A stretch of 64,000 nt of DNA from Planctomycetales bacterium 10988 (GTDB taxonomy: Bacteria > Planctomycetota > Planctomycetia > Pirellulales > Pb10988), in the NCBI GenBank assembly GCA_009664345.1, contig CP043547.1, positions 5,856,709 to 5,920,708 of the forward strand. The letters run 5' to 3'. Within the stretch, counting starts at the first letter, position 1. Every line of letters begins with the position of its first letter. Shown piece by piece: positions 38,501 to 46,730 of this stretch. A program made the position numbers and the translations under genes. The notes below the pieces were generated by a model, which was given only the letters and a program-made list of their open reading frames with translations, did no database searches and had not been told where the DNA came from.

Positions 38501-39363
38501 TCTTCACAGGCGGAACCTATATCGCCGTGGGGGATGTGAACGATGATGGCTTCGATGATATCATCGCCGCCGCTGGTCCAACCGAGACTGCCGAACCCCA
38601 TGTGCGTGTCTTTAGCGGTTTGACCGGGGAGATCCTCACCGAGTTCTATGCCTATAGCCTTGACTTCCACGGTGGGGTTCGCGTCGCCGCTGGAGATATT
38701 GATGGAGACGGCGATGCAGAAGTGATTGTTGCTCCCGGCCCCGGTGGTGGACCGCATATTCGCGTCTTTGATGGACTGACCGGCCTGCAAATGACCGGGG
38801 CCGCTACGAATTTTTATGCGTATGCTTCTGATATCACCACCGGTTTTTATGTCGCTGCCGGCGATGTCGATAACGATGGCCTTGATGATATCATCACCTC
38901 CCCCGATGCCGGCGGTGGTCCTCATGTGAAGGTCTTTAGCTCCGCGGATGCCTCCGTTCTTCAAGAGTTCTATGCTTATGATCCTACCTTTATTGGCGGG
39001 GTTCGGGTTGCCTCGTTTGATTTGAATGCCGATGGGTTCGCCGATATCCTCACCGTACCGGGTTCGCCGGGTGGACCGCACACCAGAGCCTTTAGCGGGG
39101 TGGATTTGTCGGACCTCGCCAACTTCTATTCTGGCCCGTCGACGAACTTTGATGGTCTCTTCGTCGCTGGTGGGATTAGTAAAGTGCCTCTGGAAAATGC
39201 CGTGCCTGCAAGTTTCGAATTCAGCGTAAAAGAGCCTGACACTCCAGAAGACATCAATCCTCAAACCACTTCGTCGAAGAAATCCTGGTATGAGGATGTC
39301 GATGAATTTTTCCAATCCGCGGAAGAAATCAATAAGCTCTTTAGTGGATTAGGAATTAAATAG
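35530..39363 (+). CDS. Giant surface protein with 18 ELWxxDGT repeats and FG-GAP propeller
   Basis: 1277 residues from ATG 35530, with AGGAGAAG seven bases upstream. The N-terminus holds the planctomycete 'LEKRCLLAADP' motif (residues about 31-41), a variant of the LExRxLL element found at the start of many large secreted planctomycete proteins. Residues about 75-895 are 18 near-regular units of about 45 residues with the core ELW.SDGTSAGTQLVKDI, expected to form beta-propeller blades. Then come five FG-GAP/VCBS-type units (VRVATGDINGDGILDIV and similar) with DxNxDG calcium-binding loops. The C-terminus is short and helical. Probably a cell-surface adhesin or matrix protein. The repeat DNA (about 35755-38215) is prone to unit gain and loss. 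Confidence 0.92.
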   Translation: MDWFSRFSCGDHHQSTKASPSRDTPLDVETLEKRCLLAADPMFIDINLFSASSSPNLITEVNGTAFFSATDEVSGGELWMSNGESGGTLLVKDIVPGLDGSGPQKLINVSGTLFFAADTASSGQELWKTDGTYAGTQLVKDINPGSGSAYLDYFTNVNGTLFFRAVVASYGYEMWRSDGTSAGTQLVKDLRPGTSGSYPRVPINLNGMLLFRANDGTYGYELWTSDGTSAGTSLVADLNPNGNSSPLEVTNVNGTAFFQATNGGSGFELFKSDGTCAGPELVRDINPGSGTSFVRELANINGTLFFRAYQSTYGYELWKSDGTSGGTVLVSDIRTGSASSNIDDLTEVNGTAFFTAVLGTTGRELWMSDGTSMGTVLVKDLFSGAGSSGVTSLTNVNGTLFFTTNDGTYGTEVWKTDGTSMGTVMVKDIRSGALSSVPNSLANVNGTLFFRANDGCYGSELWKSNGYSAGTVLVRDINQGTLDSGADDFTYLKGKTIFTANDGTYGTELWITDGTTIGTQLLKDIRPGSYGSEPGNFVYVNGIVFFTANDGNYGTELWKTNGTYAGTQLVKDIRTGTESSSPSELINLNGTLFFRAFEETYGYELWMSDGTSAGTQLVKDIRVGSNSSSVQKLTNVNGTLLFQANGGSYGAELWMSNGTSAGTQLVKDIRVGSNGSNLNYLINVNGTLFFHANDGTYGFELWKSDGTYAGTQLVKDVVSGSGNFDLSELTNVNGTLFFRGFESTYGFELWKSDGTSAGTQLVKDILTGSGSSIPRYLTNVNGTLFFQANTSTYGRELWKSDGTSAGTQLVKDIRTGSTHADPEYFTNVNGTLFFSANDGTYGVELWMTDGTSIGTQLVEDIRVGSGFALPSSLANVERTLFFKARDGIHGHELWFLCTTEDVPLIVTGTDASEQGTVRVFDATGTEIDSFNPFGTFTGGVRVATGDINGDGILDIVAAAGPGGGPRISVYDSETGELITGSLVDFYAFDPFFTGGTYIAVGDVNDDGFDDIIAAAGPTETAEPHVRVFSGLTGEILTEFYAYSLDFHGGVRVAAGDIDGDGDAEVIVAPGPGGGPHIRVFDGLTGLQMTGAATNFYAYASDITTGFYVAAGDVDNDGLDDIITSPDAGGGPHVKVFSSADASVLQEFYAYDPTFIGGVRVASFDLNADGFADILTVPGSPGGPHTRAFSGVDLSDLANFYSGPSTNFDGLFVAGGISKVPLENAVPASFEFSVKEPDTPEDINPQTTSSKKSWYEDVDEFFQSAEEINKLFSGLGIK

Positions 39364-39415
39364 TCTTTTCGTTAAGTCTCGAATCTGACTTTCACACTTT
39401 TGTGGAAAGAACGAT

Positions 39416-40060
39416 CTACAACTGTAGTAATAGCCAGTGCCAGCTCGCCAAGGTGCTCGCCAGACGTTCGTAGTCGCGGGCCAGGCGACGGGAACGCCCT
39501 AGCCAAGCAAACGTCCGCTCCACCCAACGGCGAGGCAACAGCAGGAAGCCACGTTTGGCTTCGGGGTGCCGCACGATCTGCAGTTCGATCCCGTGCTCGT
39601 TGGCCGCAGTAATCTTCAATGCCAGCAAATTTCCCAACGTATCCTTGGCAAGATGGACCTTCTACCCCTTTTTCTTCTTGTGTCCATCGTAGCCACTTCG
39701 CGGGCCGCTCTCCGGCGTCGATTGCAGCATGCGACCGTCGAGCACCGCCGCCGAAGGGTCCGCGTTTCGCTGACTCGCCAACCGCAAGAGCACCCGCAAG
39801 TCATGGCAAATCGTCTCGAACACCCCGGCCTGCACCCAGCGACGGGCCTGCTGATAGACGGCTGTCCAAGGCGGAAAATCATGCGGCAAGAGCAGCCACT
39901 GGCAGCCCGTTCGCACGACATAACGCAGGCCGATGAACAGCTCGAGCAAGGGATACTCCCGCTGCGGAACGGCGTCGCGAAGGAGGGTGAGATAGGAGAC
40001 GAGAAACTCCCATTGCTCGTCGGAAACATCACTGGGATAGGGTTGGCGTGTGGTATTCAT
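39416..40060 (-). pseudogene. Decayed IS5-family transposase
   Basis: Starts MNTTRQPYPSDVSDEQW and runs through '.GCQWLLLPHDFPPWTAVYQQ' and 'AVLDGRMLQSTPE.GPRSGYDGHKKKKG' to an in-frame TAG at 39662-39664, then continues in the same frame with [22 protein letters not shown] directly joined to EHGIELQIV and the C-terminal [20 protein letters not shown]. Intact relatives have a Ser codon where TAG stands (probably TCG to TAG) and about 50 more residues between the two joined parts, containing the second catalytic Asp. The element is therefore dead by nonsense mutation and internal deletion. The IS3 remnant adjoins it directly. Confidence 0.85.
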
Positions 40061-40063
40061 CCC

Positions 40064-40593
40064 TTAACTTGAACGGAGAGAAGGACATAAGTCAATAACT
40101 GGGTCTAGGGAACTTCTTTGGAATTCACCAACAAAGGCAACCCTGAAGAAGCCTTCTTTGCCGCCATTGCAGTCGCCTTGGATGGTGAGCGACACGACCA
40201 AAGCGAAGCTTCGGTGCCCTGGCTCCGACGAAGGCAAACGATTTCTGGTCTCATTTTCTTCCCGCCGAGTCCGTTCAAATGCCAACTGACTCAGATACCC
40301 CAACGACGAATGACGCCGCTTGCGATGGTAAAATCGATCGATGTACTCGCTCATCGCCTGGGTTGCTTCCTCGTGGGTGGCGTACTGCTGCCAGGTGACC
40401 TCTTCCGCCTTGTAGTCGCGATACAAACTCTCCATCAGGGCGTTTAGCAGCTTCCCCGGCGGCTCATGCTCTGCACCAGCCCATGCCGAGCCAATCGATT
40501 CTGAAACGCCAAGCTCGCGAACTGACTGCCACGGTCGCTATGCACAATCAGTCCGGGCGAGGGACTTCGCAAGTTGATTGCCTGCTACAATGC
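40064..40593 (-). pseudogene. IS3-family OrfB remnant (3' part)
   Basis: The minus strand between 40593 and about 40200 encodes the C-terminal third of an IS3 OrfB integrase: '[22 protein letters not shown]' in the usual place, 'SMSRRGSC', then after a small deletion that shifts the frame 'ALMESLYRDYKAEEVTW' and 'YHRKRRHSSLGYLS'. A TAG interrupts the start (AL*QA). The first two catalytic blocks are missing. The last ORF (40064-40435) runs past the normal end into flanking DNA. Confidence 0.85.
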
Positions 40594-40683
40594 AAAAAGT
40601 GCTTTTTCTAAAATATATTGAAAACTGCTTTTTAGATTCTATCCTAAAATCACTTTTTGCTTTCATCTTAAAAAGTACTATTT
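40594..40683. repeat. Four-copy array of the AAAAAG-NN-CTTTTT motif
   Basis: AAAAAGTGCTTTTT (40594), AAAACTGCTTTTT (40621), AAAATCACTTTTT (40646) and AAAAAGTACTATTT (40670), spaced 24-27 bases, AT-rich spacers. The array begins exactly where the OrfB remnant ends and lies between it and the OrfA remnant. Confidence 0.65.
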
Positions 40684-40922
40684 GAAGAGTTGGCTTTGCG
40701 GCTGCTCGCCAAACCGACGCCGAACGGCCGATAGAACACCAACAGCAAAGCCGGCGGCTGTTGCACCACACCTTCCACGAAAAACGTTTGCTTCCAGGAA
40801 TGCAGCAAACTCTCCGCGACACCAAGGTCCCGAGTGACCTTCGTTACAGCCAGTCCTTGTTCGATGATTTTCTTCACCGCCGCCAGCTTAAATTCACGGC
40901 TAAGTTTTCGACGTGCTTTCAT
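40668..40922 (-). pseudogene. IS3-family OrfA remnant
   Basis: From ATG 40922 the minus strand encodes MKARRKLSREFKLAAVKK and the helix-turn-helix continuation (ESLLHSWKQTF), the classical IS3 OrfA start. After about residue 47 the similarity is lost and the frame runs through unrelated sequence to a stop at 40668. The leucine-zipper end of OrfA and the start of OrfB are gone. Confidence 0.8.
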
Positions 40923-41249
40923 GATCCAATCCTTCTTCAATAGAGAGGATGAAAGTTCGCTCGAATTTTTCACGAACGGCCATTTATTAAAGCTTTTTCC
41001 TTACTAAAAGTAAGTCAGAGATCGATCGCGTCAATCGATCAAGAGAGAGAAGGCGGGAGTGGTGGCTTGGCCTTTTTGGCTAGTCATCTTAACAGATGTC
41101 AGATTGGCATTCCCTTCCTTTCAAAAAATTGGTTATAAATTGAATCAACACCTCTTTCTATTCAACTCTCAACCGCAACTCTCTCGCTAAGGGCTTTCCA
41201 CGAATTCGTGGTTGGAGGGCGTTGCTGCATCAAAATCTTGGGTCGTCTT

Positions 41250-43967
41250 ATGGGATTTGTCGTCAGGTTCTATCGTCAGCTAAGTGATTTCCTGGTCAGT
41301 ATTTGCAATCAGGATCGCCGAGCGAACGGAAAGGAACCAACAGCTTCGGAAGGGATACGCAATCTGCATTCCAATCCTCAGCCTTCCTCGTTCGTGGAGG
41401 AAACAGAACTTCCAGAGGCTCGAGTCTTGGGCGGGGAGGAAGAGGCATTGTCACCCTTTTATCTGATTCTTCCCCTGACGAAGAACTCGACGAAAAATTT
41501 TCAGGCGGTTGCCAAGAGTTTAATGAGGCAGGAATACCCTCACTGGTCGTTGTCGATTCTTTATGACGAATCACTTGAAGCGGAGCTTGTTGAATCGCTC
41601 ATCGAGCTGACCGATCGAGACTCAAGAATCCAAGCGATCGAAGTCAAAGCACCCCAGACCATTCAAGGTTCGCTCCATTTGCCTCGGGATCAGGAAAAGG
41701 ATGGATTCGTTGGAGTGATCCTTGACGAAAAGACCTTTTCGGTTGATGCCTTGTCGCGTGCGGCCGAGGCCATTCAAGCCCAGCCTGAGATCGAGGAGAT
41801 CTTTTTCGATCCTGAATCGAATCAGATTGGGCTTCATCTTTCGGATGGAAATCCCACCGCTCATCGATTGCTAGGATATGACTACTCCGAAAATTTTGCA
41901 CTGGTGCGGGTCTCGCTACTTCGTGAAGTCGGTGGCTTCCGTCCACGGTTAGAAGATCAGATTTTTATCCCGGAGCCGCTTCCTAGTGTAAATTGGTTTG
42001 ATGACGGGGAGATTTCCGAGCAGCTCGATGCGTGGGGACTTTCCTGGGAATTGCCCAAGTCTACCTTCGAGAAGCAACCTAAGAGCGAGTTGGAAGCGAC
42101 ACGATTCATTCTTTCGATCTTGCGGGAGTATGAAGACCTAAGAGCACGCTTCCCTCTGGCACTGTCCGAAGGCAAAAGCGGGGCCTTTTGTACTTGGTTG
42201 TGCGGAGAAGGCTTGTCACGCTTTGGCTTGCCCGACGAGGCTAGGCAGACCATCAGGGAGGTCTTCGTTCAGTATCCGGGAGGCACGGTTCGCCAAGTGA
42301 TGACCTTCCGCAAAGATGTTCGAACCGCGTATCCGACCGCACTACTTCCGACAGGCTTGAGGTCGTTTCTGCAATGGTTGCTGAAATGGGGAAAGGCGGA
42401 GTACTCGTTCTCGGATGAGGCCATCTGGTGGTTTTGTTTGGAGGCCGCGGAAGACCCCCTTCGAGAGATTACGTACAGCTATCAAATCAACCCTCAATGG
42501 CAAGAGGCCTTTCCGGCTGCCTTATCGGCCATCGGTCAAGAACCTTTCTTGCAATGGTTAAAGACGAAACACAGGCTCAATGATCCATTGCTGCAAGCGA
42601 TTCGGAAACGCACTCAACCCCTTAGCTTGGATGACCTCCGCATTGCTTATTGGTCGCTTCCTCATTGGCAATCCAAATTCCCCCGAGCGTTTCAAAGTGA
42701 GTTCGAAACGCAAGAGTTGATGGCTTGGGTTGCTTCCCACACGGCGGAACGTTCGGATTCAGGCTACTCTGCCTTTCCTAAAATTCACCAAAACCCTTCG
42801 AATCAGCTGGGCCTCAACTTGATCGGGCACTTTTGCTATGCCTCAGGCTTACAGCAATCCGCACGCTCGATCGTCCATGCTTTGCAACGAGTCAACGTCC
42901 CGGTAGGGCTTCGCGATGCACCGGTCCATCACTTTATCGACCATCCCAAACGTCGGGATTATTTAGCCTTTGAACCCCACCAGGCAACCTTGATTCATGT
43001 TCAGCCTGTGTTGCACAAGGATCATGAGTATTGTCAGGCCATCTATTCGTCGGCCGGACTCATTCCCCGGCCGGACCTTTACCGGATTGGATACTGGTAC
43101 TGGGAATTGGAGAGAGTCCCGGAGCCTTGGAAGTCCGCCGCGAAAACAGTGGATGAACTATGGGCACCGACGACCTTCGTGGCCGATGCCATGCGAAATT
43201 CCTTGCCCAATCTGGTTACGCCGATGCTCCCAGGCATTGAGTTGGGAGAGGTGGAATTGATCGACCGTGAAGAACTGGGCATCGAAGCGGATCAATACTT
43301 TTTCCTCTTCATGTTTGATATGAAGAGTGTCATGGAACGCAAGAATCCTCTCGGTTTAATCGAGGCATATCGAAAGGCGTTCGCTCCCGATGATCGGGTG
43401 ACGCTGCTGATCAAGGTCTCCTCAGGCGACTTCAACCCGCCGGAACTGGCCCGTCTGAAGCAGGCCGCGAAGGAAGCCGGCGTCCGTATTTGGGATAAAG
43501 TCCTGGATCGGAAGCGATCGTATGGGCTTATTCAGGCTTGCGACTGTTATATTTCATTGCACCGCTCGGAAGGGTTTGGCCTGACGATGGCTGAAGCGAT
43601 GCTCTTGGCCAAACCCGTCATTGCCACCAATTACTCGGGAAACCGGGACTTTATGGATGGTTCTTCGTCCATGTTGGCGGATTATCGGTTGCAAGATCTT
43701 GCCGGGAATTGTCCAGAGTACGTCTATTCCGTTTATTCGCCGGAGAACTCGTGGGCCTTGCCCGATGTCGAGCATGCCGCCTATTGGATGCGGTGGGCCT
43801 ATCAACATCAAGAAGAAGCAAAAAGCCTCGGTCTCCGTGGGCAAGCCCATGCCCGCCAAGTCCTTTCTCCCGACAAAGCCGGCGAGCGCTTGAAGTCCCG
43901 TCTCCAAGCCATTTACCATTCTTTGAAAGAGAAAGACTATAACACTCCCCAACGACGAGCGAGCTAG
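41250..43967 (+). CDS. Large glycosyltransferase with C-terminal GT4-type domain
   Basis: 905 residues from ATG 41250; a GTG at 41208 would add 14. No good Shine-Dalgarno fits either start. The N-terminal region (about 60-260) resembles GT2-like text (KNFQAVAKSLMRQEYPHWSLSILYD) but lacks an obvious DxD. A helical middle (about 280-500) follows. From about 520 the GT4 fold is clear: 'GLNLIGHFCYASGLQQSARSIVHAL', 'GYWYWELERVPEPW', 'DELWAPTTFVADAM', and the catalytic 'HRSEGFGLTMAEAMLLAKPVIAT', whose Glu residues form the GT4 E-x7-E motif. It probably builds surface polysaccharide. An IS5 element is inserted at its stop codon without altering the protein end. Confidence 0.85.
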   Translation: MGFVVRFYRQLSDFLVSICNQDRRANGKEPTASEGIRNLHSNPQPSSFVEETELPEARVLGGEEEALSPFYLILPLTKNSTKNFQAVAKSLMRQEYPHWSLSILYDESLEAELVESLIELTDRDSRIQAIEVKAPQTIQGSLHLPRDQEKDGFVGVILDEKTFSVDALSRAAEAIQAQPEIEEIFFDPESNQIGLHLSDGNPTAHRLLGYDYSENFALVRVSLLREVGGFRPRLEDQIFIPEPLPSVNWFDDGEISEQLDAWGLSWELPKSTFEKQPKSELEATRFILSILREYEDLRARFPLALSEGKSGAFCTWLCGEGLSRFGLPDEARQTIREVFVQYPGGTVRQVMTFRKDVRTAYPTALLPTGLRSFLQWLLKWGKAEYSFSDEAIWWFCLEAAEDPLREITYSYQINPQWQEAFPAALSAIGQEPFLQWLKTKHRLNDPLLQAIRKRTQPLSLDDLRIAYWSLPHWQSKFPRAFQSEFETQELMAWVASHTAERSDSGYSAFPKIHQNPSNQLGLNLIGHFCYASGLQQSARSIVHALQRVNVPVGLRDAPVHHFIDHPKRRDYLAFEPHQATLIHVQPVLHKDHEYCQAIYSSAGLIPRPDLYRIGYWYWELERVPEPWKSAAKTVDELWAPTTFVADAMRNSLPNLVTPMLPGIELGEVELIDREELGIEADQYFFLFMFDMKSVMERKNPLGLIEAYRKAFAPDDRVTLLIKVSSGDFNPPELARLKQAAKEAGVRIWDKVLDRKRSYGLIQACDCYISLHRSEGFGLTMAEAMLLAKPVIATNYSGNRDFMDGSSSMLADYRLQDLAGNCPEYVYSVYSPENSWALPDVEHAAYWMRWAYQHQEEAKSLGLRGQAHARQVLSPDKAGERLKSRLQAIYHSLKEKDYNTPQRRAS

Positions 43968-44905
43968 GCTTTGTCTGAAAAGGTACTTGCATCTCTGTTC
44001 GCACTTTCTCAGACTGGAAGGAACTCGTTTCTTTCGCCAAGGAGGTTCTTATGCCACGCCATCAACTGACCGACGATCAGTGGGAATGTATCCACGATCT
44101 GTTCCCCCAACCCCAACCAACTGGGCGGCCGCCGAAGGATCGACGTCAGGTGATCAACGCCATTTTGTGGGTCTTGCGGACCGGGTCTCCTTGGCGAGAC
44201 CTCCCCGCGGAGTACGGCCCGTGGCAGACGATTTATCACCGCTTCAATGCCTGGAATGCCGACGGGACACTTGATCAAATCCTCGATCGGTTGCGAGCGG
44301 CCTACCTCGATACCGGGGCGATCGAGAGCGAACTGTGGTGCGTCGACGGGACCTCCGTCCGAGCCCATCGTTGTGCGGCAGGCGGCGGCAAAAAAGCGAC
44401 CCGCACGAGCCAAGCGACCACGCCTTAGGCCGTTCTCGCGGGGGTTTTTCCACGAAAATTCACCTCCTGTGCGACGGGCAGGGACATCCGCTGGCCTTCC
44501 ATCTCACTGCCGGACAAGCCCATGAGAGCACCGCGCTGGAGCCGTTGCTCGAACGTGCCGAGGAGGAGTTGATCGACCCGTGCGGCCAACCGCTGGCCCG
44601 GCCGATGCGGCTAGCGGGCGATAAAGCCTACCGAGCAGATTGGATCGACGAGCTCCTGGAGTCGCTGGAAATCACTCCGGTGATCCCCTCCAAGTCGAGC
44701 GAGCGAAACCGGCGAGCGGCCGAGTTCGATCAAGACCAATACCGCCGCCGCAACATCATCGAGCGCGTCATCGGCTGGCTGAAAGAATGCCGTCGCGTCT
44801 TCGCACGCTTTGAGAAAACCGCCCTCAACGATGCCGGCATGCTCAAACTGGCGATCATTCAACGCTACTTGAAATTAATCATCGCCTAACCTTTTCAGAC
44901 AGTGC
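43968..44905 (+). mobile_element. IS5-family insertion sequence (IS427-like), complete
   Basis: 938 bases. The inverted ends match over most of their length: GCTTTGTCTGAAAAGG at the left and CCTTTTCAGACAGTGC at the right. It is flanked by a CTAG direct repeat (43964-43967 and 44906-44909), the target duplication. The transposase is read by a -1 frameshift. All parts look intact, so it may be a recent, possibly active insertion. Confidence 0.92.
44051..44889 (+). CDS. IS5-family transposase made by -1 programmed frameshift
   Basis: The first frame (44051-44428) carries MPRHQLTDDQWECIHDLFP, 'GSPWRDLPAEYGPWQTIYHRF' and the first catalytic Asp in WCVDGTSVRAH. The run of six A at 44390-44395 (GGCAAAAAAGCG) allows a -1 slip into the second frame, which continues 'QKSDPHEPSDHALGRSRGGFSTKIHLLCDG', the second Asp in MRLAGDKAYRAD and the Glu in NIIERVIGWLKECRRVF, ending at 44889. 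DDE is complete. Confidence 0.92.
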
Positions 44906-44966
44906 CTAGTCAAGTTCTGCCCTTGCCTGTCTAATTTTGAAGCAAGAACATTTTGCGGTGTGTTCC

Positions 44967-46136
44967 TCAATCCACCACGCTTGGTCGATGGAGGTCGACC
45001 ACAAACGGCACGTTCTTTCGATCGAAGGCTCGCATCAGAGCGGGGATTCCTTCCTTCAATTCTAAATCACGTTCCTCGGTATAGAGCGGAACCACACGAT
45101 AAAGTTGCACTTGCTTTTGATCACTTCGCACAAAAGATTTTTCAGCAAACAACATCAAGCAAGTAAAAGGAATCTTGGGTGCAAGTTTCTGCGGAGGTTC
45201 GTCATTGGCAATGATGGTCAAGGCCCCTCCTAACCACGTATCGTTCTCATGCGGATATTGGGCGATTTGAAAAAGCCAGTCGAGCGGCCAGGACCAGTGG
45301 ATATCATTTGTTTTTTCGAGCTGCCAATCTGAAGGGAGTTGAATAAACAACTCGGCGTAAGCATAATCCTCTTCACCGGGCGGAGTGTTCATCGCTTGGG
45401 AAGAGAGACCAGTTGTGAAGAGTGTCAAATAATCACGATCCTCAGCGGGGGGAATCGTATGAATCGCAATAGGAAATGTCGAGGGGATCGTTTCCGTGAT
45501 TGCCTGAGATTCGACACCTCCGATTTTATTGTGAAAGAAAGTAATGACCTCTTGAAGAAGCGATTTCTCCTGCTTGATGCTTTCGCCGATGGATAGACTA
45601 GGTTGGGCTTTTAGTTCGGCAGCGGTCTTTGCCCCTTTTTCCCGAAGATAGTCAACAATCTCAGGGTCGTTGGCCCAATCTAAAACGGTGAACTGATTAT
45701 TGGAATCACCGTAGAGATCGTAAAGTCGGTTTACGTCGGCTCCATGCTCGACCAATAACTTGACGTATTTAAAACGTTTCTCTAACGTATTGCAATTCAA
45801 AGTCCCGATTAACGGACGACCTATGTTGGGATTCGCCCCTCGGGTAAGAAGTAGCTCAATAATCTCGTCCTGATCGTAGTTAATAGAATAACCTAGAGGA
45901 GTAGTCTTTTCTGGAAGCCTAAGAGGATCAATATAAAATCCATGATCCAACATCGCCTCAATGATTTTAGGATTTCCCTTCGTCACTGCCTCACTCAGAA
46001 GAGGCTTATCCTTTCCCTCTCGCTCTTCAGCTAAAAAAGGATATTTAGAGCAAGCTTCAATAACTTTATCTAGATCGTTCTTAATAATTGCGACATAAAG
46101 CATACCTTCGGGTTTCATCTTACACTCTCTAGCCAT
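44967..46136 (-). CDS. Ankyrin-repeat protein with C-terminal suppressor-of-fused (SUFU) domain
   Basis: 389 residues. Residues about 10-170 form ankyrin repeats (LLSEAVTKGNPKIIEAMLDHGF, TPLGYSINYDQDEIIELLLTRGANPNIGRP, YVKLLVEHGADVNRLYD). From about 215 a SUFU-type domain is seen: 'AEDRDYLTLFTTGLSSQAM', 'YAELFIQLPSDW', 'WPLDWLFQIAQYPHEN' and 'YRVVPLYTEERDLEL'. In bacteria SUFU domains are typical immunity proteins of polymorphic toxin systems, and ankyrin proteins occur in the same loci; that role is inferred. No toxin is seen nearby. Its N-terminal 65 codons overlap a duplicated copy of its neighbour's C-terminus (direct repeats below), and it overlaps the upstream gene by eight bases. Confidence 0.85.
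   Translation of the reverse strand: MARECKMKPEGMLYVAIIKNDLDKVIEACSKYPFLAEEREGKDKPLLSEAVTKGNPKIIEAMLDHGFYIDPLRLPEKTTPLGYSINYDQDEIIELLLTRGANPNIGRPLIGTLNCNTLEKRFKYVKLLVEHGADVNRLYDLYGDSNNQFTVLDWANDPEIVDYLREKGAKTAAELKAQPSLSIGESIKQEKSLLQEVITFFHNKIGGVESQAITETIPSTFPIAIHTIPPAEDRDYLTLFTTGLSSQAMNTPPGEEDYAYAELFIQLPSDWQLEKTNDIHWSWPLDWLFQIAQYPHENDTWLGGALTIIANDEPPQKLAPKIPFTCLMLFAEKSFVRSDQKQVQLYRVVPLYTEERDLELKEGIPALMRAFDRKNVPFVVDLHRPSVVD
45610..45859. repeat. Direct repeat A of tandem ankyrin duplication
   Basis: 250 bases nearly identical to 46142-46391 (offset 532), ending at the same base position in both genes. Encodes the last ankyrin repeats and the DPEIVDYLREKGAKTAAELK segment. Confidence 0.85.
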
Positions 46137-46686
46137 TGGCCTTTAGTTCGGCAGCGGTCTTTGCCCCTTTTTCTCGAAGATAGTCAACAATCTCAGGGTC
46201 GTTGGCCCAATCTAAAACGGTGAACTGATTGTTGGAATCACCGTAGAGATCGTAAAGACGGTTTACATCGGCTCCATGTTCGACCAATAACTTGACATAT
46301 TTAAAACGTTTCTCTAACGTATTGCAATTCAAAGCCCCGATTAACGGACGACCTATGTTGGGATTGGCTCCTCGGGTAAGAAGTAGCTCAACTGCCTCGT
46401 CGTGGTTAAAGCTGACAGCAGATATCAATGGAGTAGATCTATAAGGCATTTCCAAAGGGTCAATATTGAATCCATGATCCAGCATGACAGAGAGAACTTT
46501 TGTGTTTCCTCTATCAGCGGCAAATCCGAGCCATGTTTTCTTTCCTTTATTGTCAATATAATCTCGGATCAAAGACGGATCATTTCTACAGGCTTCGTCT
46601 ACCTTGGCAGCATCTCCATTAAAGATCCCATGATAGAGAACGTTATCCCAAGCTGAAGGATCCATCGCATCCCTTTGAACGATCAC
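46129..46686 (-). CDS. Ankyrin-repeat protein, paralogue without SUFU domain
   Basis: 185 residues of ankyrin repeats only (FAADRGNTKVLSVMLDHGF, PLISAVSFNHDEAVELLLTRGANPNIGRP, KYVKLLVEHGADVNRLYD). Its last ~85 residues match those of the downstream gene almost exactly, while the first 100 are diverged, so a segment was homogenised or duplicated. It ends ...AELKANG and its stop overlaps the next gene's start, which suggests coupled translation. Function unknown; perhaps regulates or complements the SUFU partner. Confidence 0.85.
   Translation of the reverse strand: MIVQRDAMDPSAWDNVLYHGIFNGDAAKVDEACRNDPSLIRDYIDNKGKKTWLGFAADRGNTKVLSVMLDHGFNIDPLEMPYRSTPLISAVSFNHDEAVELLLTRGANPNIGRPLIGALNCNTLEKRFKYVKLLVEHGADVNRLYDLYGDSNNQFTVLDWANDPEIVDYLREKGAKTAAELKANG
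46142..46391. repeat. Direct repeat B of tandem ankyrin duplication
   Basis: Second copy of the 250-base repeat, differing from copy A at only a few bases. Confidence 0.85.
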
Positions 46687-46730
46687 CAGAGAAATAGAAT
46701 TAAAGTTGAATCTTGCTACTTTATTCTACT

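Noticed and set aside
37918-39315. Long minus-strand frame opposite the FG-GAP region
   Set aside because: Shadow of the highly repetitive plus-strand surface protein; no independent evidence.
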